This document shows positions 38,685 to 48,961 of a stretch of 64,000 nt of DNA, piece after piece (position 1 is the stretch's first letter; every line of letters begins with the position of its first letter). Origin of the DNA: Ceratothoa steindachneri. Lineage: Eukaryota; Arthropoda; Malacostraca; Isopoda; Cymothoidae. A program made the translations under genes and the position numbers. The stretch spans positions 86,162,354-86,226,353 of the forward strand of contig OZ018335.1 of NCBI GenBank assembly GCA_963969495.1. Reading direction: 5' to 3'. The notes beneath the pieces are model-generated. The model saw only the letters and a list, made by a program, of their open reading frames with translations. It did not search any database and was not told the origin of the DNA.

Positions 38685-39965
38685 ATCTTGTCTGTCTCTT
38701 TGAATGGGTCCAGCAGAAGTCAGCAAGCAAGCATTGCAGGACTCCATTTTCCTTTATAACAATTTTCTGTAGTAGCAATATCTTGGTGGAATCTTTCACC
38801 ATGATCATCGGTGACTTCTGCTGGATTCTTTGGAAAAAAAGACAGATGGGAATGCAAAAAATGCACCTTTAGTGACATAATACATCCCAATTCATTATAG
38901 ACCTAATCAATTTCTGAACAAAAAGGTGGTAATTTTCTGATCTGTGGCCTCAAAGGAGACCATTACATACACCTTTGAAACTATGCCAGGCCTCAAATTC
39001 TGGCTTGCTCAATTTTGCCTCAAACTCACTATCTACAAAAAGTTGTTTAATCTGAGGCACAAAAAAGATTCCTTCTTTAATTTTAGCATCACTAATCTTA
39101 GAAAATTTTGTTTTTAAATATAAGAAGGATGGCTGGTCATGCTTTAAGGTTTTCAAAAATTGCTTCATTGAACCGAATTTTATTCGAAGGGGTGACAAAA
39201 TTATGTTTTCCTTAGGAACCAATGGTTCACGTATGACATTATAAAAACCTACTTTTTTCTCTTCTCTTAAAGGCCATTCTGAGCGTATGTAATGTTCTTC
39301 TTGAGCTCTAGTGTCCCACTAGAGCTTTTGTGTAGCCTAGCTGCAAACTATTTAAAATGGCTACTACCTTGTGGTCAGCACAAATCAACCATTTATGTTC
39401 ACTGTATTTAATGCTTTTTAAAATGAAATCTAAATTCTGATAAGTTTCTTTTAAAACAACAGAGTGAGCTAATAGTATCGATGGTAGTTATTTCCATCAT
39501 GCTGAAGCACGGCTTTACTACTATATTTAGAAGCGTCAATGAAAAGTATCCACTTACTGGGTTTATAATGTATATCTAATTCTTCAAAGAGACGTGAAAT
39601 TTTATTACAGTAACATAAATTGTTTTAAAATGAAAATTTGTCTTGTAATTTGTTTAATCAAATACGAAACTTAGTAATTCGAACATCTTCTGCTACTAAA
39701 TTTCTTTCTCTCAGTCTTGAGGCCAGTAATTCACTATGTTGCTTTGTTAAGTTTAGATCTCTTACAAGATCATTTAGACTAGCTTGGCACCAAGATTTTG
39801 AGTAGTATCAACAGTTTCAGTTTCTGGGTCACATGACTCTGATTCATCAGAGTTACACAAAACAATTTCTGCAGGTGGTTCAGGTCCTGGAATGTCTTTT
39901 GATTGAGGTATAGGCCAAATAACATATCTAAGGTTGGGATATACCACAGTTCAAGCACACTTCTT
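38685..39965 (-). pseudogene. broken copy of a second multi-copy arthropod family ('family B')
   Basis: Minus-strand blocks in order: NDLVRDLNLTKQHSELLASR-like sequence (about 39770), KWILFIDASKYSSKAVLQHD (about 39555), WDTRAQEEHYIRSEWPLREE (about 39310), an open frame from 39222 with ENIILSPLRIKFGSMKQFLK and KIKEGIFFVPQIKQLFVDSE, then KVHFLHSHLSFFPKNPAEV and TDDHGERFHQDIATTENCY (about 38830-38770). I recognise this order from uncharacterised proteins repeated across many arthropod genomes, and I know no function. Multiple frameshifts and stops are present, including an apparent 4-bp duplication (GCTT) near 38725 that breaks the MLA-DFCW segment. The family is probably spread by, or part of, a mobile element, but no ends were found here. 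Confidence 0.7.
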
Positions 39966-39969
39966 TGCT

Positions 39970-41250
39970 TTACCTAATGATATGAAAATTATATGCAAAA
40001 AATTTAAAGTTAAGAACATATGTGTGATTACAATAAAGTGGTTCTAAAATTAATTAATTTTATATTTTCAAAAAATAACATTACACTATACTACTTCAAA
40101 ATATAGGTACAGTGGACAATAAAAAACAGTTATTTACTTTGTATGTCTACCAAACAGAAATAGCAGTCAGTGGCATGATCTTGGAGCTCTCGCTATACCA
40201 ATTCAACACCAAATTGAAGGCTTTTTATTTTTCCTTAAGACCATTTTGATAAAGAATTAAAGCATGTTATGCAACAGATATGTGGTGCCCATTTTTTATT
40301 TTAATCGCCAATTTTACAGCCAAAATACAAATTATATAGTTTTTTCACTAGAGAAGAAATTTTCTCTGATTTTTTTAAATGTTACTGAACCACATATGTA
40401 GCAGAATTTATCTGGGCTATTTTTATCCTCTCCTCTTAGCATTTTTATTTAAATTGGTGTTTGATTTCAAATTTTATTTATTTAAATAACCTGAAAAAAG
40501 GAAATAAAAGAATGAACTTCGTTAAAATCTTCAAAATTTGACAAAACTATTAATTGGCAACTTACAAAATGCTGGAGTCATTTCGATAAAAAATTACTTC
40601 CATTTTTTAAATCTATACATAAAACTACATTAAAATATGTTATTCTAATCTTTGTAGTCAACAAAGAGATAAATTATGTAAGACTGTGTAATTATTCTAA
40701 TAGATGACTCAAGTCTAAAAGGGCTCCAAAGTACCTTGACATAATAAAAAGGACCAAAAGTATAAGATCTATTTTTATGGAAATATAAAGAATGGACTGT
40801 TGAAAAATACAGCCAAGTGATGATCTCTGATGAAGTTCCCATCTAAATGTTTGGCACCTCTGGAAGATCCATCTTTAGGTCAAGAAAAGAGTAGTACTTT
40901 AACGATCCTAATGTCGTACCAACGGTGAAGCAACCAGACGTGCCATTCCTGGTGCTACTTCTCATCTAAGCTAAATTGAGCAGTAACAATTTTAACCGAG
41001 AACACTGCCATAAACTGAAAATGGTAGTAAAACGTCCTTCATCAGCACTGTCGTGGTATACGGCCGAGTATATATGTACGTTTGTTCAAAAAGTGCTATA
41101 TTGTTTATTTATTCTATAGATTTAATTCTGTAACCAGAGAGCATTCTTAATGTTCTATACCTATTACCATATGCAGCGTTTCGAGGATTTAATTAAACAA
41201 CTAGAGCAAAAATATACTTATGAACACATAAATAAATGAAAATTAATACT
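39970..41250. other. AT-rich spacer
   Basis: Nothing supported, apart from short chance frames such as 40645-40842 on the minus strand. Confidence 0.45.
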
Positions 41251-41255
41251 ACCAA

Positions 41256-42336
41256 TGAGTACTAGGCAATGGTTGACGCAAACATTCACTTTATTACGGA
41301 ATGTTAACGAAAGAACGTAAAAAAGTGGGAGTCTGGCTTGGGGACGACCTTGAACGAGAATCTCGTTGAGGAGGTGGGGCGAGGCGTATGTTGTCGCGGA
41401 CGTGAGGCTGACTGGAGAAAACAGCTGAGAGTCTCTCTGAGCGTGGTAGAGGTTACTCGAGAATAACAGCTGACTTCAAGGTGAGTGAGGAGGGGCGTGT
41501 GTAGCGATGCTTCTTGACTTGGTGGTATAAGCGAGGGAAGCGAGGGGACAGTGAATGTATGATTATTCCAATCCTCAGGTTACACTTGTGGGGTTTTTTC
41601 GATAAGAGACTTGACCAGGAGGTGAATCCTTTTTCGAGTGGAACTTCACCTTGGTATTCTTCAATGGTGAGGGATATCTCTTGTTTTATTTGAAAACTCA
41701 GATAGGGGGTTTCTCTGACGAAATTGAGATGAGAGTGATTCTCTATACCAATGGTCTACTTTTATATGTAACCAAAAGGAACAGCCTCGGGAAGAAAACT
41801 CCCACTCGGTTCCGCTTCTTCTTCTTAATTCCCGGATTGACTCCGGTACCCATCTTCATTCAATAGCTAACTCGATTCTGCTTTCTTTTCTCCAAATCGA
41901 TCTTTATATACCTGAACTATCCCCTGGGTGGAGAGGAGGAGAGATGAGGGCCCACCTTTAAGCTTCTCTTCTTGGGCATCACTTTTCTATGTTGTGACCA
42001 TTAGGCCTTCTGGTCTCTTCTGGTTTACTCGAAGAAAGTGAATTTTCTTCTATTTGGCTAAACTAGACCTAAACAATAGAAGTGGGACAGTCAGTCTTTT
42101 CATAGATTTTTATTCTAAAGGCTCTTCCACCCTCCTTTGTTTATACTAACGGGCTACACAATCTGATAATTATAATATTTTCTTTTTTGCGAGCCATATC
42201 GAGGCTTGTTGTGCCAGCTGGGCAAAAGGGGACGAAGGGAGGGGAAGTTAAAGTACGGCCCATATGCCACGTGGCTGTTGACGCTGTGTAACCAAACTAG
42301 CGTCTGTTTGTCCTAGCGATATTCTCTTTTCTCACA
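41256..42336 (-). mobile_element. probable 3' LTR of the Ty3/gypsy element
   Basis: On the minus strand this begins TGTGAGAAAAGAG at 42336. Immediately upstream is a polypurine tract, AGAAGGGAGAAAA (42349-42337), as expected for priming plus-strand DNA synthesis. Inside are a TATA box (TATATAAAGA, 41910-41901) and an AATAAA polyadenylation signal (41295-41290). A plausible end, ACTCA, lies near 41256. The length of about 1.08 kb is within the LTR range and the block is GC-richer than its flanks. The left boundary is less certain than the right. No second LTR was seen in the window, so it cannot be confirmed by pairing. Confidence 0.55.
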
Positions 42337-42349
42337 TTTTCTCCCTTCT

Positions 42350-43060
42350 AAAGGTCATGGGGGATGGAGAGAACTAAAGCGAAAAAAAACATAAACGACA
42401 AATAAAAAAAATACATGTTCTGGAATGCAAGTGAAAATCCAACTGTTACTGTGAAAATACCGTGGTCAACCATCCTACTAACTAAGTCTTAACTTCAATT
42501 TAATAAAAAAAAACATCGATTACAAAAAAGAACAAAAGAAATAAAATGACTATTAGGATGTATCCACCCAGTTAATTCTTTACACAAATACAATTAACAC
42601 CTTAAATATATACAAAAATATTGTTTTAATACTAACAGGAGTTTAATTAGCCTTCTGTGAGGTTTAAGCTCAAGCTATCGGCTCTCTATTTTAAATATTT
42701 TGTGTTTAATTGGTACTCGATGCAGAATATACTCCATCGTATGAGTCTGCCGTTCTGACTTTTACAGTTACGGAAATAGGTTGGAGGCCCGTGCTTGAAT
42801 TCCATGTTAAATTCACTACTTTTTACATAGAAATTGAATTTCTTTATCCTACACATTAGGGCTAGCGCTTCCTGTTTTATAGTTGTATAAGCTATGAAAA
42901 CAGAGGTATCATCGTCTTTATTTTGTGCACTGACACTACAGCTTCCTTAACGCACAGGCATCGGTTCGGAATCCTAACTTCTTTTGGTAATTGGGTAGTC
43001 GAAGGATGGTGGCTGAACTTAATTTTCCCTCACTCGAGCGTACAATTGTGAATCTAAGAT
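42350..43060 (-). mobile_element. gypsy 3' internal region, non-coding or eroded
   Basis: This lies between the integrase remnant and the polypurine tract. No clear open frame is present. It is assigned to the element only by position. Confidence 0.35.
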
Positions 43061-43069
43061 CGGGCCAAG

Positions 43070-43590
43070 GTGGGGGTTTACATCTAACTCAGTGGACGGG
43101 TCGTCCTGGGAAATGATACGTAAGGTAGAGCATATTCCTTATTTTACTCTTCATACACTGTGTCTACCACGTGGAGAGGTCAAAAGGGTATAATGCTTCC
43201 ATGGTTCCGTCTTCATCTAATTGGGTATTAGTGAAGAGCTCCTTAAGGAGGCTTATGCTTGCTCGGACGTTACGTCCGTACACCAATTCGAAAGGGACAA
43301 AACCCACAGTTCAATGATGAATCTTGCGGCACGCAAAAAGGTCACCTGGTACGCACCGATTCCATTCTCGAAGCTGAGACTGACACAGCTTTCTTGACAC
43401 TTCCATTATTGTATTATTTAATTTTTCCCATATTCCGTTTGCGGATGGGTGAAAAGGGATGTAAAAAGGAGTCGTATGAGTAGTAACTTGCACACGTATT
43501 CCATCAATTCCGACGTGAAATGACGGCATCGATCTGAAAGGATTTCATTAGGGATGCCGAGTCGGAAAAAAATGGAGATGAGAGCTTCTG
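43070..43590 (-). pseudogene. Ty3/gypsy integrase remnant
   Basis: Minus-strand frames give LGIPNEILSDRCRHFTSELM (about 43560), the block carrying the second catalytic aspartate of the DDE integrase core. FHPSANGIWEKLNNTIMEV (about 43445) follows, matching the HPxxNGxxERxNxT block with the catalytic glutamate region. GFVPFELVYGRNVRASISLL (about 43300-43250) is the typical GFSPFELxYGRxVR block at the core's end. At least two frameshifts and one stop separate these blocks, so the copy is dead. The strand and spacing fit the polypurine tract and LTR about 0.7 kb downstream. This is a decayed chromosomal copy with no sign of an envelope-like gene. Confidence 0.8.
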
Positions 43591-43729
43591 CGAAGGAAAT
43601 ACTGAATAATTACGAAACAGCGTCGCATAAAATGAAGGAAACATTTTCCTATATAATATAATAAAGATAATAAAGAGCTTAGAATAGATTCACGGAAACC
43701 ATTCGAAATTTCCTATACCGAAGTGCTCT

Positions 43730-43731
<2 letters not shown>

Positions 43732-43790
<59 letters not shown>
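43732..43790. repeat. (TA)n microsatellite, left border of PLE2
   Basis: About 58 bp of uninterrupted alternating AT, abutting the element. Confidence 0.95.
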
Positions 43791-43794
<4 letters not shown>

Positions 43795-45835
43795 GAAAAA
43801 GAGTGCAAGCACTGAACGTTTCGGGCTGTGGGCCCATCTTCTGGGCTAGAAAAAATACACCCTAAAAATAAATTGTTTTTACAAAAGAGAACAATGAGCA
43901 GAGCTAAGGGTTAAACGTAAAAATAATAAAAGCTAAAAAAGTTCAATATCAATGACAAATTTCTGTAATTTGAGGAAAAAAAAATTAAATACAAAATAAA
44001 TTCAAATGACATTAATTGCTGTAGAAATAGAACAAGAGGTAAACACAATAAATATAGTATCGCATACTACCTCATTCGGAGAAAGCTGTGAGCTGACTGA
44101 ATGAAATTTAAAAATTTGTAACTCGGAAAGCTTTGATCTAGTGTTGCTTGGCATTTAATTTCCATATAATCGGTTAGTAGAAAGGATATAGTGTTAGCTA
44201 GTTGGTTGTTATATAGTTAATTATTTACTGTCAACTAGTTAAATAAGAGTGTTTTATTTTAAATTAAGCAAAGTATAAAAATTCTAACTTTATTCGACTG
44301 AGGCTGATTGTGTTTAATTAATAGGGAATCAATTATGAGATGGTCAGATTTTGATTTTGATGAAGAGAGTATTTTAAATTGATTATAATATATAGGAATT
44401 TTACACGAATTGGAATGAGATCGAATAACATAATTTTCTTTACAGACACCACTTTCTGTTCTGCAGCAGAGCCTCCGGTGAGCATCGATGCGAACATTAA
44501 GAAGGCGTTCTTTTCATCCTCTATACGGTCCCAAGGGACATTTGGGACAAGTATATTTATCTGCTACTCTGGAAAGCATGATGTCAGTAGTCGAGTCTTA
44601 AACAATGAACAAAGACTCATTTTTTGAGGTGTTAACTCCTTATTTATCTCTGTAAAAACAATGCTTAGGTTTAAGATTGTTTTTACAGATTGGTTTTATA
44701 GACAGAAGTATGGCCGAGTATAGATAATCCCCTTTCCCCAATCCTACGTAATCTCTTCATGGAAAACTTTGAGAAACACCTCCCCCCTATCTTCCCTAAT
44801 CCCTTAACATGGTGCCGCTATGTTGATGATGGATGTCCTACATGGCCTCTTAATCATAACGCATTTGATTATTTTTTTAACAATTAAACAAAATTTACGC
44901 AGCCATCACATTTAAAGCAGAATGCAAAAAAAAACAACTTATTGCCATCTCTTGAGGTCATATATCTAAAGTAAATATCAAAGCATATTTGTCTGTTTAC
45001 CGGAAAACAACCAACTCTAATCCCTATATTCAATATTTCTCTTGTCACGCTGAATCTGTTAAAATGTCGGTAGTTTCTTCCCTATTCCGGATAATATATC
45101 GCATTTGTGAGCCTTGTTTCCTGAGCTACAATATACAATATCCCTTTTGTTTCATAGGAAAATCGCATAATAAAGCCAGAACCACTTTTACTCACCAGCC
45201 CTTCCTTAGGAAAAAATACGTAAATATAATTATATAAGAGTCCCATACTCGCCCAATTTATTAATTTCTAAAACGCTGGCACGGGCTAACAACATCAGGG
45301 GTGCCTTTCAATATAAAAAAACGCTAAGAAATAGTCTGTTTAAAAATAGATTCACCGATAAAGAAAAGGAGGGTTTATTATGTTCTATGTAAAATTTGCA
45401 ATCAAGTATACATTGGCGAAGGCAGCAGATTCTCCAAGAGAATAAACGAACAAAAATGTAACATGCGCCGCGAAAGCCTATCATCTTGTCTGTTCCTACA
45501 AATGTCAATTGAAATGCATTCATTTGACATTGATAATGCAAAAATATTTTATAACTCAAATAACTATATACATAGGCGTCTAATAGCATCAGCTCTTAAA
45601 AAGGAAATTCCAAACTTGAATACTTCCTATGGGCAATTCAACGCTAATCCCTTGATTAGCAGAAGATTCGTCCTTCCTCTGACTAAAAATGCCACTGCTC
45701 TATACCGTCCCCAAAATTACATTTTGTCCTCTGTTTCTGTATTCATTGGTTTAATCGAAGATGACGGATGTCTCTGTCGAAACCTGGTTTTGCAAATAAA
45801 TCTATCTTTCTACTGTGGTTTCTTTCCTGCATAAG

Positions 45836-45838
<3 letters not shown>
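43791..45838 (+). mobile_element. Penelope-like retroelement remnant (PLE2)
   Basis: Plus-strand blocks: WFYRQKYG (44691-44714) corresponds to the FYRQKxGMxMG block before RT motif B. A segment reading NLFMENFEKHLPP follows (about 44753). WCRYVDDGC has an intact YVDD (44819-44830). Next are LCKICNQVYIGEGSRFSKRI (from 45385), the GIY-YIG endonuclease with both cysteines kept, and HSFDIDNAKIFYNSNNYIHR in the conserved C-terminal part. The last frame stays open to 45834. Earlier RT sequence is frameshifted. Near the left end (43815-43846) and right end (45756-45786) are inverted copies of a small hairpin with a CGAAAC core. (TA)n arrays follow directly on both sides. This is the better preserved of the two Penelope-like copies but still inactive. 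Confidence 0.85.
45361..45837 (+). pseudogene. GIY-YIG endonuclease domain of PLE2
   Basis: An open frame of about 155 codons carries the C-terminal domain of the Penelope-like polyprotein. The Zn-type CxxC (TGT at 45388, TGC at 45397) is followed by VYIGEG. The basic stretch KRINEQK occupies the place of the family's R..EH block. The histidine-containing MHSFDIDNAKIF segment follows. In Penelope-like elements this domain is thought to nick the target. The ATG at 45463 is internal and is not a real start. Confidence 0.75.
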
Positions 45839-45908
<70 letters not shown>

Positions 45909-45919
45909 TATATATATTT
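45839..45919. repeat. (TA)n microsatellite, right border of PLE2
   Basis: About 80 bp of alternating AT with one interruption near 45907. Confidence 0.95.
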
Positions 45920-46079
45920 ATTCCGCGGAACCAAGTATATTTTTTTCTAGTTAAAAAATAGACATTCTTTCTTTGCCCCTAAAATATTATTGCAAAAACA
46001 GAGATTCCAGCTTTTAATATTTTCCCTTAAGATCTCTTTCTATTTTCCTAATTTCAGTCCCTGGTAATTTACAACGCAC

Positions 46080-46980
46080 TTTGAAATACATACTACTTTT
46101 TCCTTTCATACACTTCCTTTCCTTCCTCGTATGGATTGCTTATCAGTGATCCCCTTCCTTCATCTCTCCCTCTATCATCTCTCATAATCTCCTTTTAATT
46201 TCCCTAGCTAAAATGTTTAGCCCTTCGGGTTCCATATGTACCCTTTTCTTTTCAGCCACCATCTCTACTATTTTTTATATTCCACCATCTCTATAGTATT
46301 GCTTCCTTCAGTTTTTCATTCATCTACCCTTATATCCTTTCATACTCAGATGTTGCCTTTAGACATGGTGCGATTGGCAAAATCTCTACTTTGCCCCAAG
46401 ACCATCTTCTATACCTTGTCTAAAACAATTCTTTACGCACTTCATGTATTACCCGATTCTTATTTAATTTAATTTATTCCACCACTTTGCATGAATGTCA
46501 ACTCATTTACTTTTGATACTTGCATTTTCCTATGGACTCACTACATATAGTCTCTATTTTCTTTTCTGCAATGGCAGTTACTTTATTTTTCATGACAGAT
46601 ACCTAAAACTTACCCCCTAGGATTCTATTAATGCTATCTCCCGCAATGGGTACATCTATCTTCATCTACCTCAGTGATTTGAGAGACAGACCATTATTCA
46701 TCGTTATTGTTCTAATTTGACTTTTCTACTACACTCCCATGAAGTTGTACTTTCTTTCATCCATCTTTTCCCATCTCATCATTTGCCTGCCACCCTTCTC
46801 CATATTACTTCACCTGATCATCCTACATATCTTCCCTCACCATCCACCTCATTTCATCCCAGTTCCATTATTTTAGTTTAGCTAGATTCTTCCTGTATCC
46901 AGCCCTTTGTTTGACAACCAGCTGCGTAACTCTTCCATCTAAGTTCTTATCTCTGTTTTATCTCCTTTCCAAACGTGGTG
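46080..46980. other. strongly pyrimidine-skewed stretch
   Basis: The plus strand is dominated by C and T for about 900 bp, unlike its neighbours; the minus strand is correspondingly purine-rich. No long open frame or recognised motif was found. It may be a decayed purine-rich coding element on the minus strand. Confidence 0.5.
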
Positions 46981-48570
46981 TTTGCTTCTTGTATATAATT
47001 GATTTGTAGAAAGTTATTTGTATGGCAAGTGAGAACATACTAGACATGTCTAAGATATGTATGATGAGATTTCGATAAAAGAAATCACGATTAAGATCGT
47101 TCGCATGTGTACATAAAGATGCGGCATATGGAATATGTTGGACGTAAAGTTTGGAAATGGAAGTGCCGGGAAATGCTTGATAAACGGATAAACTGAAAAA
47201 CGTTCCTGAACATAGATGTACGAGTTAATTCAAGCTAAAACAAATTAAAACATGTACATTTGTGAGATTTGTTCCGAACTATCGAAAAGTGTTATTCTTA
47301 TTGAAGTTAACTTTGTGTTGTCAGTATAGGTTTTCCCTGTCAGAAGATGATCAGTCTTCATTAGTTTTGAAAGGACTAATGATTAAGCAATATTCGGATT
47401 AAGTGTTTTGGACAAAGTTAAGTGCCTTCTCCGGTGATACTTTGAGACGAGTTTGGTCCTAAATTCTCGCCTTAGTTCTATTGGTAAGAATAAAACAAAC
47501 CTTAAAAATATTGTTCAACTCTATATTCTAAATGACTAACCTCTTCAGAATTTAAGCTTAAGTCTACCCTCTACAACTTTCAAGTACTTAAAAATGCGCC
47601 AGTTCTTTCCCTATTTAGTTGTATAGATAACTTAGCTTTTAAGTTGATTCTTGAAGTTTTTGCCTATCACAATATTCAGAGGCTTGTTAACTCTTGCTTA
47701 TAATATATTAGCGAATACATTTCGTTAATTAAACTGCGCAAGTTTTTGAAATTACTACCTGTCTCGTTAGAGATCACGGAAGTATAACAGACTGGACCTA
47801 ACCATGCATGACGTATATTACGTATTTCGTCAATCGACGCTCGCTACGTTTTTTTATTTCAACATAATTGCTTCAGGTTAATTTACTTTATTAATAGTCT
47901 TCTTTGTCGTTGGCATCTATTAAATTATTAAGAACCTTATCCCAAATTTGAACTGCATTTCAATCTTAGTACAATAAGAGTGAATGGTTAAATGATGGAA
48001 TATTGGTATGGTAGGTAATTCTTCTACTAAAACTGCCTAATTTTAATTAAGTCTAGAGGCTTGGCCTAATCATATTTCTGCTAATCAAAGACTGATGCCA
48101 CTAGATTTTTTTAGAATTAGCCAAATCTTTTGGCATTAGTTTTCGGACAATACCTATGGAATTACCTGATATAATTGATTTGATTAATTACTAAGCTAAA
48201 ATCTAAAGGTTTTTGGTTCTTCGAATTTGTTCGAAAATTTAGTCTGAGCAAGCATTCCATTTTGAACAACTTATTCAAAGGCTAGCAGTTTAATTGATAT
48301 TTTTAATTATAATATAGCGTTGGAAGAAGATTTCATGAGAAAAATACTAACCGGAAATAAGAGTGAGACTTGGATTTGCCTATGAGGGAGTCAGCTGGCC
48401 TCATGAATATCAAGGTCGAAATGTCAGCACATTAGTTTACAGCGATAGTTTTGGGTGATTTAGAAGGGTTAATTTTGATACGACATTTCAAGTGAAAGAA
48501 ACGATCACAGTTGCTTATTAAGACCGTAATTTAGATGATTGAAAGCAATTAATGTTACTTTCAACTTCTT
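46981..48570. other. AT-rich spacer
   Basis: No feature is supported. If the exon at 48577-48718 is real, this would be intron on the minus strand. Confidence 0.4.
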
Positions 48571-48576
48571 ACTTAC

Positions 48577-48718
48577 ATCAAAGAGTGCTCTTTCACTAGG
48601 TCGCCGCATTAAGTCATTCTTTAAAGGATTGTTGAGTTTGTTTGTGGGTGTCTTCTTGGTAAATCTTGCCCTTTCAACCTCACAGCCCTTAACGCATTCT
48701 CTGACTTTCATTTTCTTT
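48577..48718 (-). CDS. candidate internal exon of an unidentified host gene
   Basis: On the minus strand a polypyrimidine acceptor (CCAATTTTTATATTTTTAG) is followed by 142 bp ending at a consensus donor (GTAAGT, 48576-48571). The exon reads one base plus 47 codons: KKMKVRECVKGCEVERARFT, then KKTPTNKLNNPLKNDLMRRP, then SERALFD. It has no stop and a charged, non-repetitive composition with ordinary codon use, unlike the surrounding AT-rich DNA. It would be a phase 2 to phase 0 exon. I do not recognise the protein, and no neighbouring exon could be identified. It is the best candidate in the window for conserved host coding sequence, though a single exon remains unproven. Confidence 0.45.
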
Positions 48719-48862
48719 CTAAAAATATAAAAATTGGAAAAGTCTATTTCTCTCGACTGCTCATGCAAAATCATCAGTTTGGACAATGCGTGAAAAATAG
48801 CAATTAGCATCTTTTGAAATTGGTTGAAAATGGAGATTTCGCCTGCAGAAGTGTATTGATGT

Positions 48863-48864
<2 letters not shown>

Positions 48865-48958
<94 letters not shown>
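48865..48958. repeat. (AT)n microsatellite
   Basis: About 94 bp of alternating AT, the longest array in the window. No Penelope-like terminus was recognised next to it. Confidence 0.95.
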
Positions 48959-48959
<1 letters not shown>

Positions 48960-48961
<2 letters not shown>

